Shown: in pieces, positions 32,532 through 44,595 of the stretch
How positions within the stretch are numbered: the first letter of the stretch is position 1
Layout of the letters: the number at the start of each line of letters is the position of its first letter
Source of the DNA: Alopecurus myosuroides
Lineage: Eukaryota > Streptophyta > Magnoliopsida > Poales > Poaceae
Length of the DNA: 64,000 nucleotides
NCBI GenBank assembly: GCA_028641055.1
Contig: CM054061.1
Coordinates: 121,053,926-121,117,925 of the forward strand
Reading direction: 5' to 3'
The notes under the pieces: generated by a model
The model's input: the letters and a program-made list of their open reading frames with translations, nothing else
Database searches by the model: none
What the model was told of the DNA's origin: nothing
Position numbers and translations under genes: made by a program

Positions 32532-34186
32532 TGAAGGGGTCGTTGCATAGAAAACAAAAAATTTCCTTCGCGAGAGACACCCGAAAGGCCAAGATCTAAT
32601 CTAGGAGATGAAGTGCAACGGGCATAGAGAGAGTCTAAGAAGAACATACCCTTGAAGACACAAAGCGTTACGAGATCAGATCTCGTTGTTGGCGTAGTCG
32701 TACTCACACCGATTCCGATAGCGAGAAGATGTGCACCGCAATCCGCCGGTGCCTCCGTGATCGGTCACACGTACGGTTGATGATGACCTCCGTTCCCTCG
32801 ATCCAGCGGGGAGGCGGAAGTAGAGGATCCCTCGGAAACCATCAGCATGATGGCATGGTGTGGTGGAGAAAACTTTGTTCAGGGCTTCGCCAAGCGCATG
32901 AGCATGACGTGGATTAGCGGGAGGACGGAGATGGAGATGACACCAAGTTGTGTGTGGAGAGAGAGGTCCAACCCCTCTTTATATTGGAGGGAGAGGCAGC
33001 CACGAAATTTTGGTGCCTCCACCTCTCCCCTCATCATGTGGGTGGAGTCTCCACTCAACCCACTCATTATCCCATCAATTCCCACTCAAAATTTCAAGGG
33101 TTTTCTTTAATATATAAAGAAAAAAATATTTATTTATTTTAATATTTGTTAATCCTATTAACAAACATTAACACTTACCCCCTTGAACTATTTGTTAATC
33201 AAACATTAACATATACCACCTTGAACTATTGCAATATTCGCCGAAACAATTCCGATGACTATTTCAATATTCCCCGAAACAATTCTGGTGTTGTCCAAAC
33301 TTTTCTCCGATATTACGTATCCTCTCAAATGCGTCATTGAACCTTAAGTGTGTCACCCTACGGTTCGTGAATAAGATAGACATGATCGAGACTCCTCTCC
33401 GATCAATAATCAACAGCGGGATCTGGAGATCCGTGATGAATCCTATATATTCAACGATGACTCTCGTGATCGTGTGAACCATAAATGTCGTGAACTATTC
33501 CCTTTGTCTCGCGATATTTTACTTGTCCGAGATTCGATCATTGGTATCAACCATGCCTTGTTCAATCTCGTTACCTGACAAGTACTCTTTTCTCGTTTTC
33601 GTGATATGACATCCTTGTGATCATATCACGTGCTTGCAAGCGGTGTCGATGTGATATCACTGAGAGGGCCCAGAGTATATCTCTCTGTCATTTTGGATGG
33701 AAAAATCCCACTCTTTATCCATGATACTCAACTAACACTTTCTGAATACCTAACGCCACCTTTATAGTTACCATGTTACGGTGTGACGTTTGATGACATC
33801 AAAGCACCCTTCCGGTATGAGTGATTGACATGATCTCATGGTCTAAGGAATAAGTTACTCTGTATGTTTGATATAACAATATAAACTAAATGACTTGATC
33901 GTATTGTTATACTTAGTTAGGGTCTATGTTCATCACATCATTCTTCTAATGATATGACCCCGTTATTAACAACATCCTATGTTCATGATCAGGAAACCTT
34001 GATCATCTATTAATCAATGAGCTAGTTAAAAGAGTGCCTTTACTAGGAACCATTGTTTGTTTATTAAACACACATATATCAATGTTTCCGGTTAATACAA
34101 TTCTAGCATGAGAAATAAACATTTATCATAAACAAGGAATAAGATAATAACCACTTTATTATTGCCTCTCGGGCATATTCCCTTCA
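32532..34186 (-). repeat. Angela-like LTR, complete copy
   Basis: Bounded by TGAAGG and CCTTCA. On the minus strand a TATA-like box (TATAAAGAGGGG) lies at about 32974-32985. Sequences such as CATCATTCTTCTAATGATAT and CTATTAATCAATGAGCTAGT (plus-strand reading) recall Triticeae Angela LTRs. Confidence 0.8.
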
Positions 34187-37100
34187 AGCTAGACACGAAC
34201 GCCATGTGGTCGATGTTTGCGATTTACGGCCCGGCAGATCACCATAGGACGCAGGAATTCTTAGACGAGCTCACGGAGGTTGTTCGTGACTGCCCTTACC
34301 CTCTAGTTCTTGGAGGAGATTTTAACCTGATCAGGGGATCGAAGGACAAAATAATGCGAATATCAATTGGCCTAGAGTTCATAGGTTCAACGATTGTCTC
34401 GCTTCTCTTGCGCTCAAGGAGATTCGGAGAGGAGGGGCCAGATACACCTGAACCAACAAGCAACCGGGTCCGGTCCGGTGTGTCCTAGATAGAGTCTTCG
34501 TGTCACATGACTGGGAGATTCTTTTCCCTCTCTGCACGTTAATGGCAGAGCGATTATCGGATCGGACCATGCGCCACTTATTTTGAGTTCAGGGGAGGAA
34601 CTCAAGAAGCGCAGCTCCAGATTCTTCTTTGAATCTAGTTGGCTGTTGCGACCAAACTTTGGGGAGCTGGTCCGAAACAAATGGCGAGAGAGTGAACTCA
34701 ATGGGAAAACGCCTTTAGACCCAATCGATGCCTGGCAGCGCATTTCGGGTTGGCTTCGTCAATTCCTCAAAGGCTGGGGGGCCAATTTAGGTAAGGGCGA
34801 GGGCGACCTTAAGGCTGACATCCTCAACCAGATCCGCGAATTGGACACGCTTGCTGATTCCTCAGGTCTTGACGCTGACGGATGGTCCCTCCGGTACCAC
34901 CTGGAGGATCAGCTGACCCACCTTGCCGCGGTGGAGGTGGAATATTGGTGACAGAGGAGTCGCCTTAGGTGGACCTTAGAGGGGGACGCCAACACGGCGT
35001 ATTTTCATGCCATTGCGAATGGTAGACACCGTAAATGTAACATTTCCCGTCTTTCGACGGAGCAGGGGCTAATTTTGGACCCGTGTGCCATCTAGGCTCA
35101 CATTTACTCTTTCTATCGAACTCTCTTGGGGGAGGGGACGGAGGAAAGGATCCCTTCTCTATCTCCACATTTCTGGGCGGACCAGTCCGGAGAACACTAA
35201 TCTAATGCATACCTTCACGTCGGAGGAGTTAGATGAAGTTCTCAAGAGTATGAAGGTGGACAGTGCGCCGGGCCCGGATGGTTTCCCGGTGGCTTTCTTC
35301 AAAAAGTTTTGGGACTTCACAAAACCCTACATCCTAGCCATCCTCAATGGTTATGCTCTTGGGGAGAGTGGATGTTGCGAGACTAAACTTTGGTATCCTG
35401 ACCCTGATCCCCAAAGTGCAAGGAACATGTGATATTAGACAGTTTAGACCTATAGCATTAATAAACGTTATCTTCAAATTCTTGGCTAAGGCTTATGCAC
35501 TTCGTTTGTCCCCGATCGCACACCGCACCATTAGTTGGACACAATCCGCTTTGATTAGGAGCAGGACCCTTCACGAGGGGGTAGTCTACATCTAGGAGAT
35601 CATTCACGAGACACAATTAAGGAGACTTGGGGGAGTCTTTTTAAATCTTGACTTCGAAAAAGCCTACGACCGGGTAGACTCGAACTTCCTCCGCGAGGTT
35701 CTACACCGGAAAGGTTTTGACGTCGGCTGGTTTCACCGAGCGATGGGGTTGGTTGTCGGGGCACAAACCTCCATCTCGATCAAAGGCGAGGCCGGGAACT
35801 TCTTCCGCAACGGAAGGGGGTGCGCCAGGGGGACCCTTTGTCCCCTCTTCTCTTTGACTTTGTGGCAGACGCCCTTGCTGAGATGCCGCGCAGGCCACAT
35901 CCGAGGATTAATTCCGCACATCATCCCTGGGGGGGGTTTCTCATCTACAGTATGCGGATGACACAATCATTATGATCCAACCGGATGACTTAGCGATTGC
36001 GAACCTCAAATTCATTCTTGTATGTTTTGAGAACATGTCTGGCCTACGCATTAACTTTCACAAGAGTGAAGTTATGGTCTTGGGGACCAGCGATGAGGAA
36101 AAATGCAGGATTGCCCACTTACTCAACTGTAAGTTGGGAACTTGGGATCCTTCCCCTTCACGTACCTGGGCCTACCGGTTGGCGAAAGGGCACTTGTAGC
36201 TAGCTGCTCGAACCCGCTAACCGAGAAAGTTGGGAATAGGGCGAACCCGTGGTGGGGTAGATTAATGCCCACAGCAGCCAGACGCTTACTAATGCGTGCC
36301 TTTCTAGCCTACCCTTACACGCCATGGGGGTGTATCTTCTGGGAGAAGGGTTACACAAGCGCTTGGACACATGCCGCTCACGTTTCTTCTGGGAGGGGAA
36401 CACGAGCAAGAGAAAATACCATTGGGTGAGGTGGGACGCGCTGACGAAACCTAAAGACCTAGGGGGGTTAGGCATTATGGACACTAGACTTATGAACCAA
36501 TGCCTTATGGTTAAATGGATCTAGAAGATCTACTCTAGTGAGCAGGACTGTGGGCGCAGATCCTCAGAAACAAATATCTCACAGACAAAGATCGTCTTAT
36601 GGACTCTATCCCCGAGGGGTCAGAATTCTGGAGAACCATACAGAAGCTCAAACCCCTCTTCCGCCAGGGGGCGAGACACAAGGTGGGCAATGGTACCTCG
36701 ACCGCCCTTTGGAAGGACTGGTGGTTGGGAGCGGGCCCACTTCAGGAGAGATACCCGTCCATCTTTAGGTTGACGGAGTTCCCGGACACGTCCATCGCTA
36801 ATGCTAGACGCATGGATCAATGGCATATTCCCCTCCGACGATTGCTTGGGTCGGGAGAGAGAGTGGCCATGGCAAACCTCCTTTCTGAGCTTACCAATGT
36901 TCGACTGTCATCAAGCGCGGATGCGTTTACTTGGCACCTAGAACCTTCGGGGAGGTTCTCGGTGCGCTCTCTCTGCCGGACCTTGTGCCAGGGAACCCCT
37001 AGGAAGCACTACAGTGCAATTTGGACCACCGCGGTTCCATTAAAGATTAGGATCTTTCTCTCGCAACTTATCAGGAAGCGGCTTCCCTCCAATGATAACC

Positions 37101-37888
37101 TTAGGAGGAGGCGCGGCCCTTCCACCGTATTGTGTGCCTTATGTGGCGACCCGGAAGACACAGATCACATTTTCTTCGAATGCTCCTTAGTTAGGTTCCT
37201 GTGGAGCACAGTTAGGGAACTGTTGGCTTGTGATTGGAACCTCGCTTGCTTCGCATATATCTTTAGGCACCTGGACGCTTGTGTTGGGCAGACTAGACAC
37301 ATCTTGTTTACGTGTTGTGTGGCGGCTTGCTGGGCCCTTTGGACGACTAGGAATAAGCTAACCATTGAGGGGCGTCTTGTTACACGCAATAGCAAAACAA
37401 CGATGAAATTAAGCAAGATCGAACCAACGGGGACACGAGATTTTAACGTGGAAAACCCTTCCGACAAGGAAGAGAAAAAACCACGGGCGCCAGCCAGCAA
37501 TACTTAATTATTTCGGGTGAGGTTACAAACGCGCCGGGATTTACAATGTGAGGCTTATCCCGTGCGGTGGCTTACAAGAGGTATATAAAGACGGTCCTGA
37601 CCTAACTAGTCGGTAACGGTGAATCCAACTCGAACGCGGTAACAACTCGTAACTCGTTGCGCCTACGGCTCCACTCGTCAGAAGTTCGGCCTTTATCAGT
37701 ATATACGAATACGAATTTGGATCACACCAAAATAACACGTCTCCCTTCACATCCTGCTGACGTCCTATACAAAATGTCTATTTTTCTACGGGTTTGGAGA
37801 CCACTAGCTAGGAGACATGATCGTGAGGCGATGACGACGACGACGATTGGCAAGATCCGCGCGCTCCAGGCAGCCCTGAGGATGGATT
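34187..37888 (+). pseudogene. LINE ORF2 (endonuclease, RT, zf-RVT), direct segment
   Basis: Continues the ORF2 begun at 29466. Endonuclease: FAIYGPADHHRTQEFLDEL and LVLGGDFNLIRG. RT: SAPGPDGFPVAFFKKFWDF, FRPIALINVIFKFLAKAYAL, FEKAYDRVD, a GDPLSP-type segment, and the catalytic YADD at about 35950. The zf-RVT region lies at 36599-37377 (WHLEPSGRFSVRSL; PLKIRIFLSQLIRKRLPSND; LCALCGDPEDTDHIFFEC). The C-terminus is PADVLYKMSIFLRVWRPLAR after the solo LTR, with a TAG at about 37888. Frames shift repeatedly (near 34390, 34560, 35380, 35830 and 36190) and there is a TAG after GVVYI near 35593. Confidence 0.88.
37378..37737. mobile_element. Solo LTR, 360 bp
   Basis: Runs from TGTTACACG to AAATAACA with 5-base target duplications CGTCT at 37373-37377 and 37738-37742. 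Removing it rejoins the LINE reading frame from TRNKLTIEGRL to the PADVLYKMS segment. It has no coding capacity. It is probably copia-type (inference from words such as GATTTTAACGTGGAAAACCC), formed by recombination between the LTRs of a longer element. Confidence 0.85.
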
Positions 37889-38088
37889 AGACCTCGTCAC
37901 CCCTTAGTCTTCGTTAGCCTTCCCATGGTCGAGGTTGGGGCCTCCACCGTGCGTGTTTGCTTCTTTGAACTGCATTTCCCGCCTGCGTGCGGCTTCTGCC
38001 ATTTGTGTTGGCTAATTTACATTGTACTCTGTCTCGTGGCTTTATTAATTTAAAGCCGCGCTCTGCTCGAGCCTTTCGTCTAAAAAAA
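37889..38088 (+). other. LINE 3' UTR and A-rich tail
   Basis: Follows the ORF2 stop and ends TAAAGCCGCGCTCTGCTCGA, then GCCTTTCGTC and TAAAAAAA, directly before the target duplication. Confidence 0.75.
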
Positions 38089-38998
38089 ATTGTTACTTCT
38101 GTAACTGATGGGAATATGTTGCATCACTATATGCATCTTGTTACACGTCATTTTGCCATATCATGTGTGCAAATGCTTGTTTGGAATTATACCCTCCCTG
38201 AAGTTGGATGTTGCCAATGAACAACCATCTTCCTTGGCCAGTTTCTCTCTACTGACTTTCATTTTTGGCCCATTGCGTTTATCTTTTCGTTCAAACTGCT
38301 TTTTTGTGAGTGAGAAAGTGTCATGATTTGTAACTGATGCTATAATAGTAGGTATTTACTTTTAATTTTTCAGAATCCACACGACATATACTTCGTGTGC
38401 CTAGGTGTGGCCAGGAGAGCAAACATCTGTGTTTTGTTCTCAGCTCAAATGCTTGTGGAAACTAATAAGGCACAGTTTAGTCTGAAGATAAATTTTGCCA
38501 TATCTTAGCCCTCACATGATGGGGAAATGAGAAAGGCGTACCAGGTCTCGGCATACTGCATTTATCCTTGCATAAGCAATCATCAAGAGAGATGCACGAT
38601 GTTGCAGTTTGTGCCATCCAGCCTGAAAACTGAACTCCTTTGCATCGTTCTTGAGTCCAGCGATCCTTCAGGTGGAGGGTTCCCCCACCCCCGGTGACAG
38701 AAACTCACCAAACCCTGGAAATACCTCAGAAACAAACAGGGCCTAAAGAAAAAAAAATCCTGGATCCCATGTCCTTAGAGCAACTCTAGGAAAGCCTCTA
38801 AACTCCGAAACTGAAAACCGCGTTTCTAGTCTGCCTTTTTGGGATGTTTTCAGTCCGAGAGTGTGCGGGCTAGAACAAAAACTCAAAATGAAACTGAAAA
38901 TTTGCTAAACTGCATAAACACAGGAAGATTCAGAGAGCATCACACCGTAGCTAAGGCTTACCAGCGGCCTAACCTAGGCGACGACGACCTAACCTAGA
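38089..38998. other. Original flank of the LINE insertion, no gene
   Basis: Starts with the continuation of the DUF1618 copy 2 3' flank (ACTTCTGTAACTGATGGGAA, as near 5826), which matches copy 1 for about 60 bp. The remainder is unique-looking AT-rich sequence with no recognised gene. Confidence 0.5.
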
Positions 38999-39450
38999 CT
39001 ACGGCGACCTAATCATCGGGGCCGAGGTCGACGAACTCCGCGTCCTGCTCGGCGTGGACACGCTTCCAGTCCGCCGTCCTCTCGTCAAACTCCGCCGCAT
39101 GAGCCAGCCCCTACGCAGCAGCTTCCTCCGGCTCAACGCGGAGCTTCTGCTTCTCCTCCTCGCGGGCGCTGTGGGCGAGTAGAAGCTTGAAGACGGTGTT
39201 CTCTTCGCCTTCGTCGACGAAATTCTCCGGCCGAATCGTGGTGCCGGAAGCGGGGCCGGCGTGGAGCACAAGCTCGGCATCCGTCGCGCTCCCTCTTAGG
39301 CGTGAGGAAGCGGTGCGCCGCGGCGGAAGCACCCGCGCCGGCGTCGAAGGAGAAGCCTACACCCGCGCCGGAGGATGCGAAGCGGCGCCGCTCCGCCCGC
39401 CTGCGCTTCAGCTCCGCTACTGCAGCATAGCTTAAGTGTGGGGGCGGAGT
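38999..39450 (-). pseudogene. Broken gene fragment of unknown family
   Basis: On the minus strand a Glu/Ala/Arg-rich protein can be followed by changing frame: SYAAVAELKRRRAERRRFAS and AHRFLTPKRERD in one frame, then DAELVLHAGP, PENFVDEGEENTVFKLLLAH and SAREEEKQKLRVEPEEAAA. After an in-frame TAG it continues FDERTADWKRVHAEQD and EFVDLGPDD. The composition suggests a helical charged protein. I do not recognise a named domain. It ends next to the decayed gypsy element C. Confidence 0.4.
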
Positions 39451-39499
39451 CACCCCCGCGTTGGTGAACTTGTGGGCGCTGCGCTTGCGAGCGCGTTGG

Positions 39500-40716
39500 T
39501 GAACTTGCATTGTAGTTGATGTCGAAAGCTGCTAGCTCTATTCCCCATTTGGCAACACGACCCATGGCGTCCATATTATTGGTTATGTCTCCTAATGGCG
39601 CCTTGCCCATCACCGTTACGGAATGTCCATGGAAGTAATGCCGAAGCTTTCTTGAGGCAAAAAAAAAATTACTCCGTATGCGAGCTTTTGATAATGCGGG
39701 TAGCGCTGCTTCGACTAGGAAAAGACCTCGCTGATGTAGTACATTAGGTGCTGATCCAGGATATCTTCTCCTTCGTTCGCTCCACTACCACGGCTTACTT
39801 TTATTGTTGCTATTAAGTATAGTAGCATTGGTTCGTTTTCTTTTGGCGTGCCTAGGATTGGGGCTTCAACCAGCACTTCCTTCAGCTGCTGCAAGGTGGC
39901 ATCGCTTCTATGGTCCACGTGAAGGAATTCGACTTCTTTAACAGCTGGTGTAAGGGAAGAGGTTTGTTTCCCAAGCGACTAATGAATCAGCTGACAGCAG
40001 TTGTCGACCCACTTAGCCTCTGGGCGTATTTTAGGACATGAGACTCTTGATCTCTTGGACCGCTTTTATATTTTTCAGGTTAACTTCAGTTCCTCTTTAA
40101 AACATTATGAAGCCATACGCTGTCCAGCTGGAACCCCAAAAACGCATTTAAGCGGGTTCAACTCGATCTTGTACTAATAGATGCGCGAAAGTTTCTCGTA
40201 CATCGTCTAACAGGGTGTCTTGCTCGTTGCGACCGATTTGGTCGGCAAGTCACCTTTGCATGCAACGCTGGTATATTGATCCGGCGTTCTTCATCCTAAA
40301 GAGCATGTCATATGGCGCAATGAAGGAAGTCTTTAATTGATCCGACTCCTTCATCCATATTTAGTGATAGCCTGGATAGACGTCTAAAAACACAATAGCT
40401 CACATCCTGCTGTGGCGTCTGTAACTTGTGCGATTTGAGGTAACACAAAGGGATCCTTTGGGGATACTTTATTTAAACTGGTATAGTCAAAACACATTCG
40501 GAGAACCTCTGAATTCTACTTTGGTACTAAGACAGGGTTTGCGACTCCCTGAGTCCAGATAACTTCCCAGATGAATTCCGAGGATAAAATACGAATAGTT
40601 TTCTTTTCGATGGCTTTGCGACTTGGTCCAGCGAAGCGTCGGAGCCCCTGCTTAACAGGTTTTGCCTTGTCTTTGACATTTAGGGCACACTCGGCGAGCT
40701 CTCTAGAAACACCGGG
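39500..40716 (-). pseudogene. Gypsy C pol, RT and RNase H part, degenerate
   Basis: On the minus strand, immediately left of element B, the sequence reads GVSRELAECALNVKDKAKPV (40650-40716). Further on are MCFDYTSLN, SPKDPFVLPQIAQVTDATAG and CELLCF (40410-40530). RNase H pieces DATLQQLKEVLVEAPILGTP and YYISEVFS (39715-39918) and GRVAKWGIEL (about 39560) follow. Stops and frame changes are frequent. The upstream half of the gene lies at 53680-55614, split off by element B. Element C is the oldest of the three gypsy copies by appearance. Confidence 0.75.
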
Positions 40717-41216
40717 TGACGAGGGGATGAATTCTGGACCTATCGGGCGAAGCTACCCGGTCCAAAGCCCAAGACCTAAGCCCAAAGGGAGACGCCATGG
40801 ATAGTTCTAGAAGGCCTTATCGAGGCCCACCCGCAAAGCCTTGCGGATCAAGAAAGGAAACTTGTAACCGACTTTAGGTTATGGTTTGTAACCCCCCCCC
40901 CCCCCCGCGGGTACGGTTTGAGACCTGGACACATATATAAGGCCAGGAGAACCACCAGGAGGGGGACCAAGCAGTACCACACCACCAAAGCCTTGAGATT
41001 GATATCTACTCTCGACTCGAGCACCCCCACTGTAACCGATCTATTGCTAATACAGATCGACAGAAGCAGGAGTAAGGGTTTTACCTCTACGAGGGCCCCG
41101 AACCTGGGTAAATCGTGCCCCCTGTTAGCCGACGATTGTCACCAGTGCCCTACATGTTCTCCTAATCAAAAACCTATCGGGTCACCAGAGGGACTTGTTG
41201 AGATGCATATTCGACA
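40717..41216 (+). repeat. Gypsy B 5' LTR
   Basis: Contains a C-only tract of about 17 bases near 40890 and a TATA box, ACATATATAAGGCC, near 40930. Confidence 0.9.
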
Positions 41217-41220
41217 ATTG

Positions 41221-43620
41221 GCGCCGTCTGTGGGAACGGCGGGTGCTGGATCTACGGCATCTTCGGCCTCATCGTCACCAAACTTCAGCGAGAGCCCCGG
41301 AACTTCGACTCCAACCGATACGATCAGATTCGGGTCGATCATCGTCGCATCCCACTCGCCGGAATCACGCCCGACGTTCAGTGGACTGGAGAAAAGCGTC
41401 ACCCTCACGTTCGGGAGCTTCCAATTCTGCGCCAACAAAGCGGGAATCCTGCACTTCCCCGAGCAAACCGATCCCGAAGGATCGGACTCTGAGTCGGTCT
41501 CGAGCCCAGAAGCTGTCGACTCGCTGCCCAACTACGCTGGTCGTGACCTAGCATCTAGCAGCGAATCCATCCGCCTCAGCACTCGCAACTTCCACACCAT
41601 CCCTGCAGAGGAACCTTCTCGGGTCGGAAAAACTCGTCAATCCACGCCTAGAACTCACAGGCCATATCTGGCTCAGGTCTGCATGGCAGGACCGAGCGCC
41701 CCACCCGAAGAAACGGAAGATAGCGCGAAGGAACGTGAGCTCATCAAAGTATCGCGAGAAGCCTGGGTCAAGGCAAAAACAACCGTACACTCAAGCAAGC
41801 CGATTGAAGAAGGAGCCCCTCAGGAAGATCTAACCCCATACCACTACCATCTAGTGAAAGCGGCGACGTCGATCAAAGAAGCTGGCAAGGATCTAGCCGA
41901 GCGGAAAACGCTCGCGGATGAATCAAGCCAGCGTCGTGCGGCACTCTCCAAAACGCATTCGGTAGGGAACCATCCCGCAAAGAAGAGATACGTCTCGAAG
42001 ACTGCAGCTCTCGATCTCGACTCTCTCAGCGGGATTAGCAGAACGCTCGATACATCCCTTATGCGGATCGACGACGACGGCAATGTCCACCCGACGATTC
42101 CGGCTGCCGCGGTCCGGGCAGCAGCCACGTACCTGCAGGCAAACAAGCCAGGACAAAACGACCCCGCGCGGGACAATACCAACAAGTCCAGAAGGGACTG
42201 GGCATGGCAGCCGTAAGACTTGCGGCTCAAAGCCGCAAACACTCGACGACGCAAGAGACCGAGAAAAATCCCCGGAAGGACAAAGAAGTACCCCGCGGAC
42301 GCAGGAGCACCTCACCTAAGAGAAAGGAGTCACCTCCCTGCGCACGAGGAAAAGAAGCCCGACGTCGCGGAGATAGCCCGAGCAGCAGCGAGGATAGCCC
42401 GAGAGATCGAGATTGCAGCCCGCGACATCACAGCAGCCGCTCGCGACACCGCAGTAAGGAACCACGGAAGGAGGACGATTGCGACCAGCCTGAACACAAC
42501 GCACGATCTGACATCGCTCAGCGCAAGGTCCACAAAGCCCGCGCGAGTCGAAACCGCGCGCGATCCCTATCCACCTCTTCCGACAAGGAGGCATGCGGTG
42601 CACCGTGTTTCACCCGCGATATTCGCGAAGCACCGATACCCAGAATATTCAAGCTCACAACGGAGGTCCCAAAATACGACGGATCGCTGGAATCCAAGTC
42701 CTGGCTATCGGATTACCTCACGGCAGTAAAATGTCAACGTGGGAACAAAACAACAGCCATGCAGTACCTCAACCTGCATCTCGTGGGCGCTGCGCGCAGC
42801 TGGCTCGAAGGTAGACCGAGGGCATGCTACGGATCATGGGACGATCTAACTTACGACTTCCACAAAAACTTTCAGGCAACCTACAAGCGACCTGCATCTA
42901 TCGAGGAACTGCGGGCTTGCAAGCAAAAGAGTGGCGAATCTACTCGCGAATACATACAGTGATGAACCACGCTCAAAAGTACGGAGGGAAACATATCAGA
43001 GGAGGTTGCAGTCGAAGCCTTAACCAAGGGAGCCCGGCGGGCCGCTTTCAGAGAAGAACTAGGGCGAGCTGCACCCAAAACCATTGGGGAGCTGATGGCC
43101 ATAGCCGACAGATGGGCTAATGGCGAAGACTCCGTGCGCAACAAGAAGGCATCTTTGCTAGCACTCGAGGATGACCGCCATGGTCGAAAGAAAAAGAGAA
43201 GGCTCTGCGATCATGACGATCGAGAAGAATTGGTTGCAGCAGAGTTCACGAGAAATCGTGACAGTGGACCTCGAGGAAACCGCGAATGGAAACCAAAGCC
43301 CGAGGATAAAACTTCCGAGGAAGACCTCGACGGTTACTTCACGCTACATCTATTTACAGATAAGCGCACAGGAAAGACCAAGGCAACCACCTCCTCAAGG
43401 ACTGCCGAAAATTTCTCGACATCCACGAGGCCTTCTCGAAGAAAAATAGAGCTGCAGTCAGTCAGAGTTACCCGCAGCTCCCAGGCAGAGGACATCAGGG
43501 ATTCCACCCTCCACAACCCCTACCTCCACCGGGACATCCAAAAATGGCGTTGGCCGCGCTACCAGTGCCACCCGCCGCAAATCCATGAGGCAATAGATAC
43601 CCGAACCCAGCAGGACTTCT
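41221..43620 (+). pseudogene. Gypsy B gag, broken
   Basis: The first part (to 42216) is a Ser/Thr/Pro-rich N-terminal region, open from the LTR through the PBS. The frame then changes and an Arg/Ser-rich stretch precedes the conserved gag domain at about 42640-42960, with FKLTTEVPKYDGSLESKSWL, AVKCQRGNKTTAMQYLNLHL and FQATYKRPASIEELRACKQK. Two adjacent TGA codons follow REYIQ (42959-42966) where Arg-Trp would be expected. The domain resumes with FREELGRAAPKTIGELMAIA, then a basic tail. Confidence 0.8.
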
Positions 43621-43624
43621 CAGG

Positions 43625-44416
43625 ATGATGCAACCAGTCTGCCCCTCCCGCAGAGCCCAGAAAACTAACACGCGCCAAGTGGTCATGGCAGTACAAGCTC
43701 CACCGTTCGCACCCGACTACCTGAAGATGGCAGACCAGTCGATCACTTTCTCCAAGGATGACCATCCGCCTCGGGTACATCGACCTGGACACGCCGCGCT
43801 CATGATCCAAGCGCAAATAGGAAGTTACGAGCTTGCGCGGGTGTTCATGGACGGTGGCAGCGGAATAAACATCATTTACGCGGACAGACTCTGTAGGATG
43901 AACAAGAACCTGGATGGATTAGCAGAATCAGAAACATCTTTCCACGGGATAGTACCAGGCAAAGCAGTCCGTCCGCTCGGAACTATCAACTTAGAAGTGG
44001 TGCTCGGAAACCGGAAAAATTACAAGCGTGAATTCCTCGACTTCGAAGTAGTCGACTGGCCCTCACAGTACCACGCCATTCTTGGCCGAACTGCGTTCGC
44101 AAGATTCATGGCAGTACCACACTACGCCTACCTGAAGCTCAAGCTACCTGGGGAACACAACACCATCACTATCGACGGCGACTTCCAAACATCCAACAAG
44201 TGCGACATCGAGTTCAACGAGATCGCAAAATCCTTCGGGATGCAGGAGGAACTGGAAGAGTTGGCAAAAACCACGAACCACTCCGTGATGCCTCTCACCA
44301 AAAAGAATGCCCCAGTGCTCGAGTTCAGCGCAAACAACGACACTCGAAAGCATCAAGTACACCCGACGGAGCCCGCGAAGACAGTGATGGCGTCCACCAC
44401 CCTCTCGCCAGCATAG
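43625..44416 (+). pseudogene. Gypsy B protease region
   Basis: A 263-codon frame with retropepsin motif VFMDGGSGINIIYADRL and the following SFHGIVPGKAVRPLGTINLE and YHAILGRTAFARFMAVPHYA. It ends at a TAG after TTLSPA; further stops at about 44466 and 44558 separate it from RT. In an intact element this part cleaves the polyprotein. Confidence 0.82.
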
Positions 44417-44595
44417 GAAGGCACGCTCGTCGAACTCCTCTGTAAGTACTGGGAAATCTTCTCCTGACAGCCTTCAGATATGCCAGGGATACCCAGGGAG
44501 TTCGCCGAGCACTCACTCAAAGTTTTCAAAGACGCCAAGCCTATTAAGCAAACAACCTGACGGTTCTCACAGCCAAAGCAAAAAGCACTTGGAGA

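Larger units (their letters stand above)
29812..34186 (-). mobile_element. Angela-like copia LTR element remnant, non-coding
   Basis: On the minus strand the right LTR (34186 to 32532, 1655 bp) begins TGAAGGGAATATGCCCGAGA, like the Angela/BARE group. A PBS, TGGTATCAGAGCCAGG (32515-32530), follows after one base. The interior 30463-32514 is AT-rich with no gag or pol. The left LTR (29812-30462) matches only the inner 650 bp of the right LTR and then diverges abruptly at CCCCCTTGAA, so its U3 side was deleted or replaced. Target duplications are ATCTA (29807-29811) and AGCTA (34187-34191), one mismatch. The LTRs differ at many positions, so the element is old. Confidence 0.8.
14190..38088 (+). 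mobile_element. L1-type LINE insertion with inverted 5' half, nested with LTR elements
   Basis: Two LINE segments, minus strand on the left and plus strand on the right, are bounded by ATTATTACTTC (14178-14188) and ATTGTTACTTC (38089-38099). These sites are contiguous in DUF1618 copy 1 (near 5829), so both segments occupy one insertion site. The right end finishes with TAAAAAAA. The left segment runs from mid-RT back to the 5' region; the right segment runs from the ORF1/ORF2 boundary to the 3' end. This is the arrangement made by twin priming, except that about 1.9 kb (end of ORF1 to early RT) is present in both. Later insertions at 18589-29179, 29812-34186 and 37378-37737 stretch it to 24 kb. 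Confidence 0.65.
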
